Position numbers and translations under genes: made by a program. Under the pieces are notes generated by a model, which did not search any database, was not told where the DNA came from, and saw only the letters and a list, made by a program, of their open reading frames with translations. Positions 63,546 to 64,000 of a stretch of 64,000 nt of DNA are shown here, piece by piece (within the stretch, counting starts at the first letter, position 1; each line of letters begins with the position of its first letter). The stretch is from Pelomonas aquatica (GTDB lineage Bacteria > Pseudomonadota > Gammaproteobacteria > Burkholderiales > Burkholderiaceae_C), in assembly GCF_026712205.1 (NCBI RefSeq), contig NZ_JAPPUW010000012.1:115156-179155 (forward strand), given 5' to 3'.

Positions 63546-63971
63546 CAAATTCTTCATCGGGGTCCGCCGCCAGGACTCCGGCCGCATGGTCGCTGTGCGC
63601 TGCGTCGGGCCAGTCCCTCACCCGCATTTGGTCTAGAACTGCTGTCGCCTACGCAGCGGTTGCAGCCGGTCGTCTGCGGCCAGCGTACTCACGGTTGGCG
63701 CCGTCAAGCCGACCTTCAGTTCAACGGACGGCGCTGGTCCGAGTGGCAGCAGAGGCAAAACAGCCCCGTCCGACACCTAGGCGCCTTCCCCCGGCGCGCT
63801 AGCGCCCTGCCCCAGCGTCGCCCGCATGCCCTCTTGCTCGTACGCCTTCTTGTGTTCGGACACGAAGGACCACTCTGACGAGAGCTGGTGCCGGAAATCT
63901 GAACACGGCGATGAGTGGAAACTCGGTTCATTGATCGGCCCGTGAGAGCGAGGCGACAAAGGAACGAGAGT
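63546..63971. other. Gene-poor stretch between palindrome and transposase start
   Basis: I find no protein-coding sequence I can support here. Reading frames are short, with peptides that look random in every frame. The composition is less GC-biased at wobble positions than the flanking genes. It may be decayed integrated DNA. The left end of an insertion sequence probably lies in the last 80 bases, since the region up to 63971 includes the transposase leader, but I cannot place the terminal inverted repeat. Confidence 0.5.
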
Positions 63972-64000
63972 ATGAGCAGAAGACCCCGCCGCAACCACTC
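63972..64000 (+). mobile_element. Start of an IS3-family transposase (OrfA), cut by the window edge
   Basis: ATG 63972, eight bases after AAAGGA, gives MSRRPRRNHS. That is the usual beginning of an OrfA group in IS3-type elements (M-S-x-x-P-R-R-N-H-S/T). Only nine complete codons are visible, so the call rests on this N-terminal phrase. The element extends beyond the window. Confidence 0.55.

Noticed and set aside
63361..63627. A minus-strand frame ending in the phrase ESNPRPSHYECAALPTELC
   Set aside because: That phrase is the antisense translation of the tRNA-Thr gene, a well-known annotation artefact.

Overview
The window is GC-rich chromosomal DNA (about 70% G+C by eye, not computed) from a betaproteobacterium. 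The best guess is Burkholderiales near Roseateles, Mitsuaria or Rubrivivax. This rests on gene content and order: polA / DUF2782 / thrB / BPSS1780-family membrane protein, dxs-ispA-xseB next to a Rieske oxygenase, a ppx / sixA / ppk1 cluster, a hypothetical gene coupled to recJ, and prfB-pepN-fbp-tRNA-Thr. No rRNA operon, CRISPR array or complete prophage is visible. Almost everything is core metabolism or housekeeping in short, often overlapping operons.

Layout. 1-10 kb: a truncated response regulator, a Phd-type antitoxin with a zeta-like P-loop protein, polA, thrB, a thioesterase, a ParE-type toxin-antitoxin pair, a UvrD-family helicase and a small gene broken by a 7-bp duplication. 10-20 kb: a MarR-GNAT fusion with its own palindromic operator, YchJ, TruC, a MoaD/beta-propeller pair, RarD, the peroxide-detoxifying AhpC-AhpF pair, a degenerate HD-GYP protein, and divergent lysA/lysR. 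20-30 kb: dxs-ispA-xseB for isoprenoid precursors and repair, a Rieske oxygenase with a long structured leader, a DMT exporter, a rhodanese, a universal stress protein and a two-component system whose kinase is frameshifted. 30-45 kb: secreted proteins, a ZIP transporter, dienelactone hydrolase, polyphosphate enzymes (ppx, ppk1), recJ, an EAL-CBS-GGDEF protein with a chemoreceptor, and a PHP phosphatase. 45-58 kb: a BlaI/M56 regulatory pair lying between two genes that are usually neighbours, YciO, a TonB-box-repeat mini-protein, a PPK2 remnant, the ybaK-plsY-ridA operon, a DUF2975/HTH operon, a fatty-acid-type CoA ligase and an orphan DUF4212 subunit. 58-64 kb: prfB with its programmed frameshift, pepN, fbp, tRNA-Thr(CGT), then a terminator, a 52-bp perfect palindrome, gene-poor DNA and the start of an IS3-type transposase. 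That last part looks like the edge of an island.

The least explained content is intergenic. Three long inverted-repeat elements (35.0, 47.7 and 57.0 kb) have unrelated but self-complementary arms around a shared GCAAGGCG-type core. A solo end of one of them lies at 52.8 kb. A different element of about 200 bp occurs twice in opposite orientation (17.0 and 44.3 kb), and a third repeat type is at 25.9 kb. Three genes are broken in three different ways (small duplication, frameshift, internal truncation).

Limits: all assignments come from reading motifs and context. No database search, structure prediction or alignment was run.
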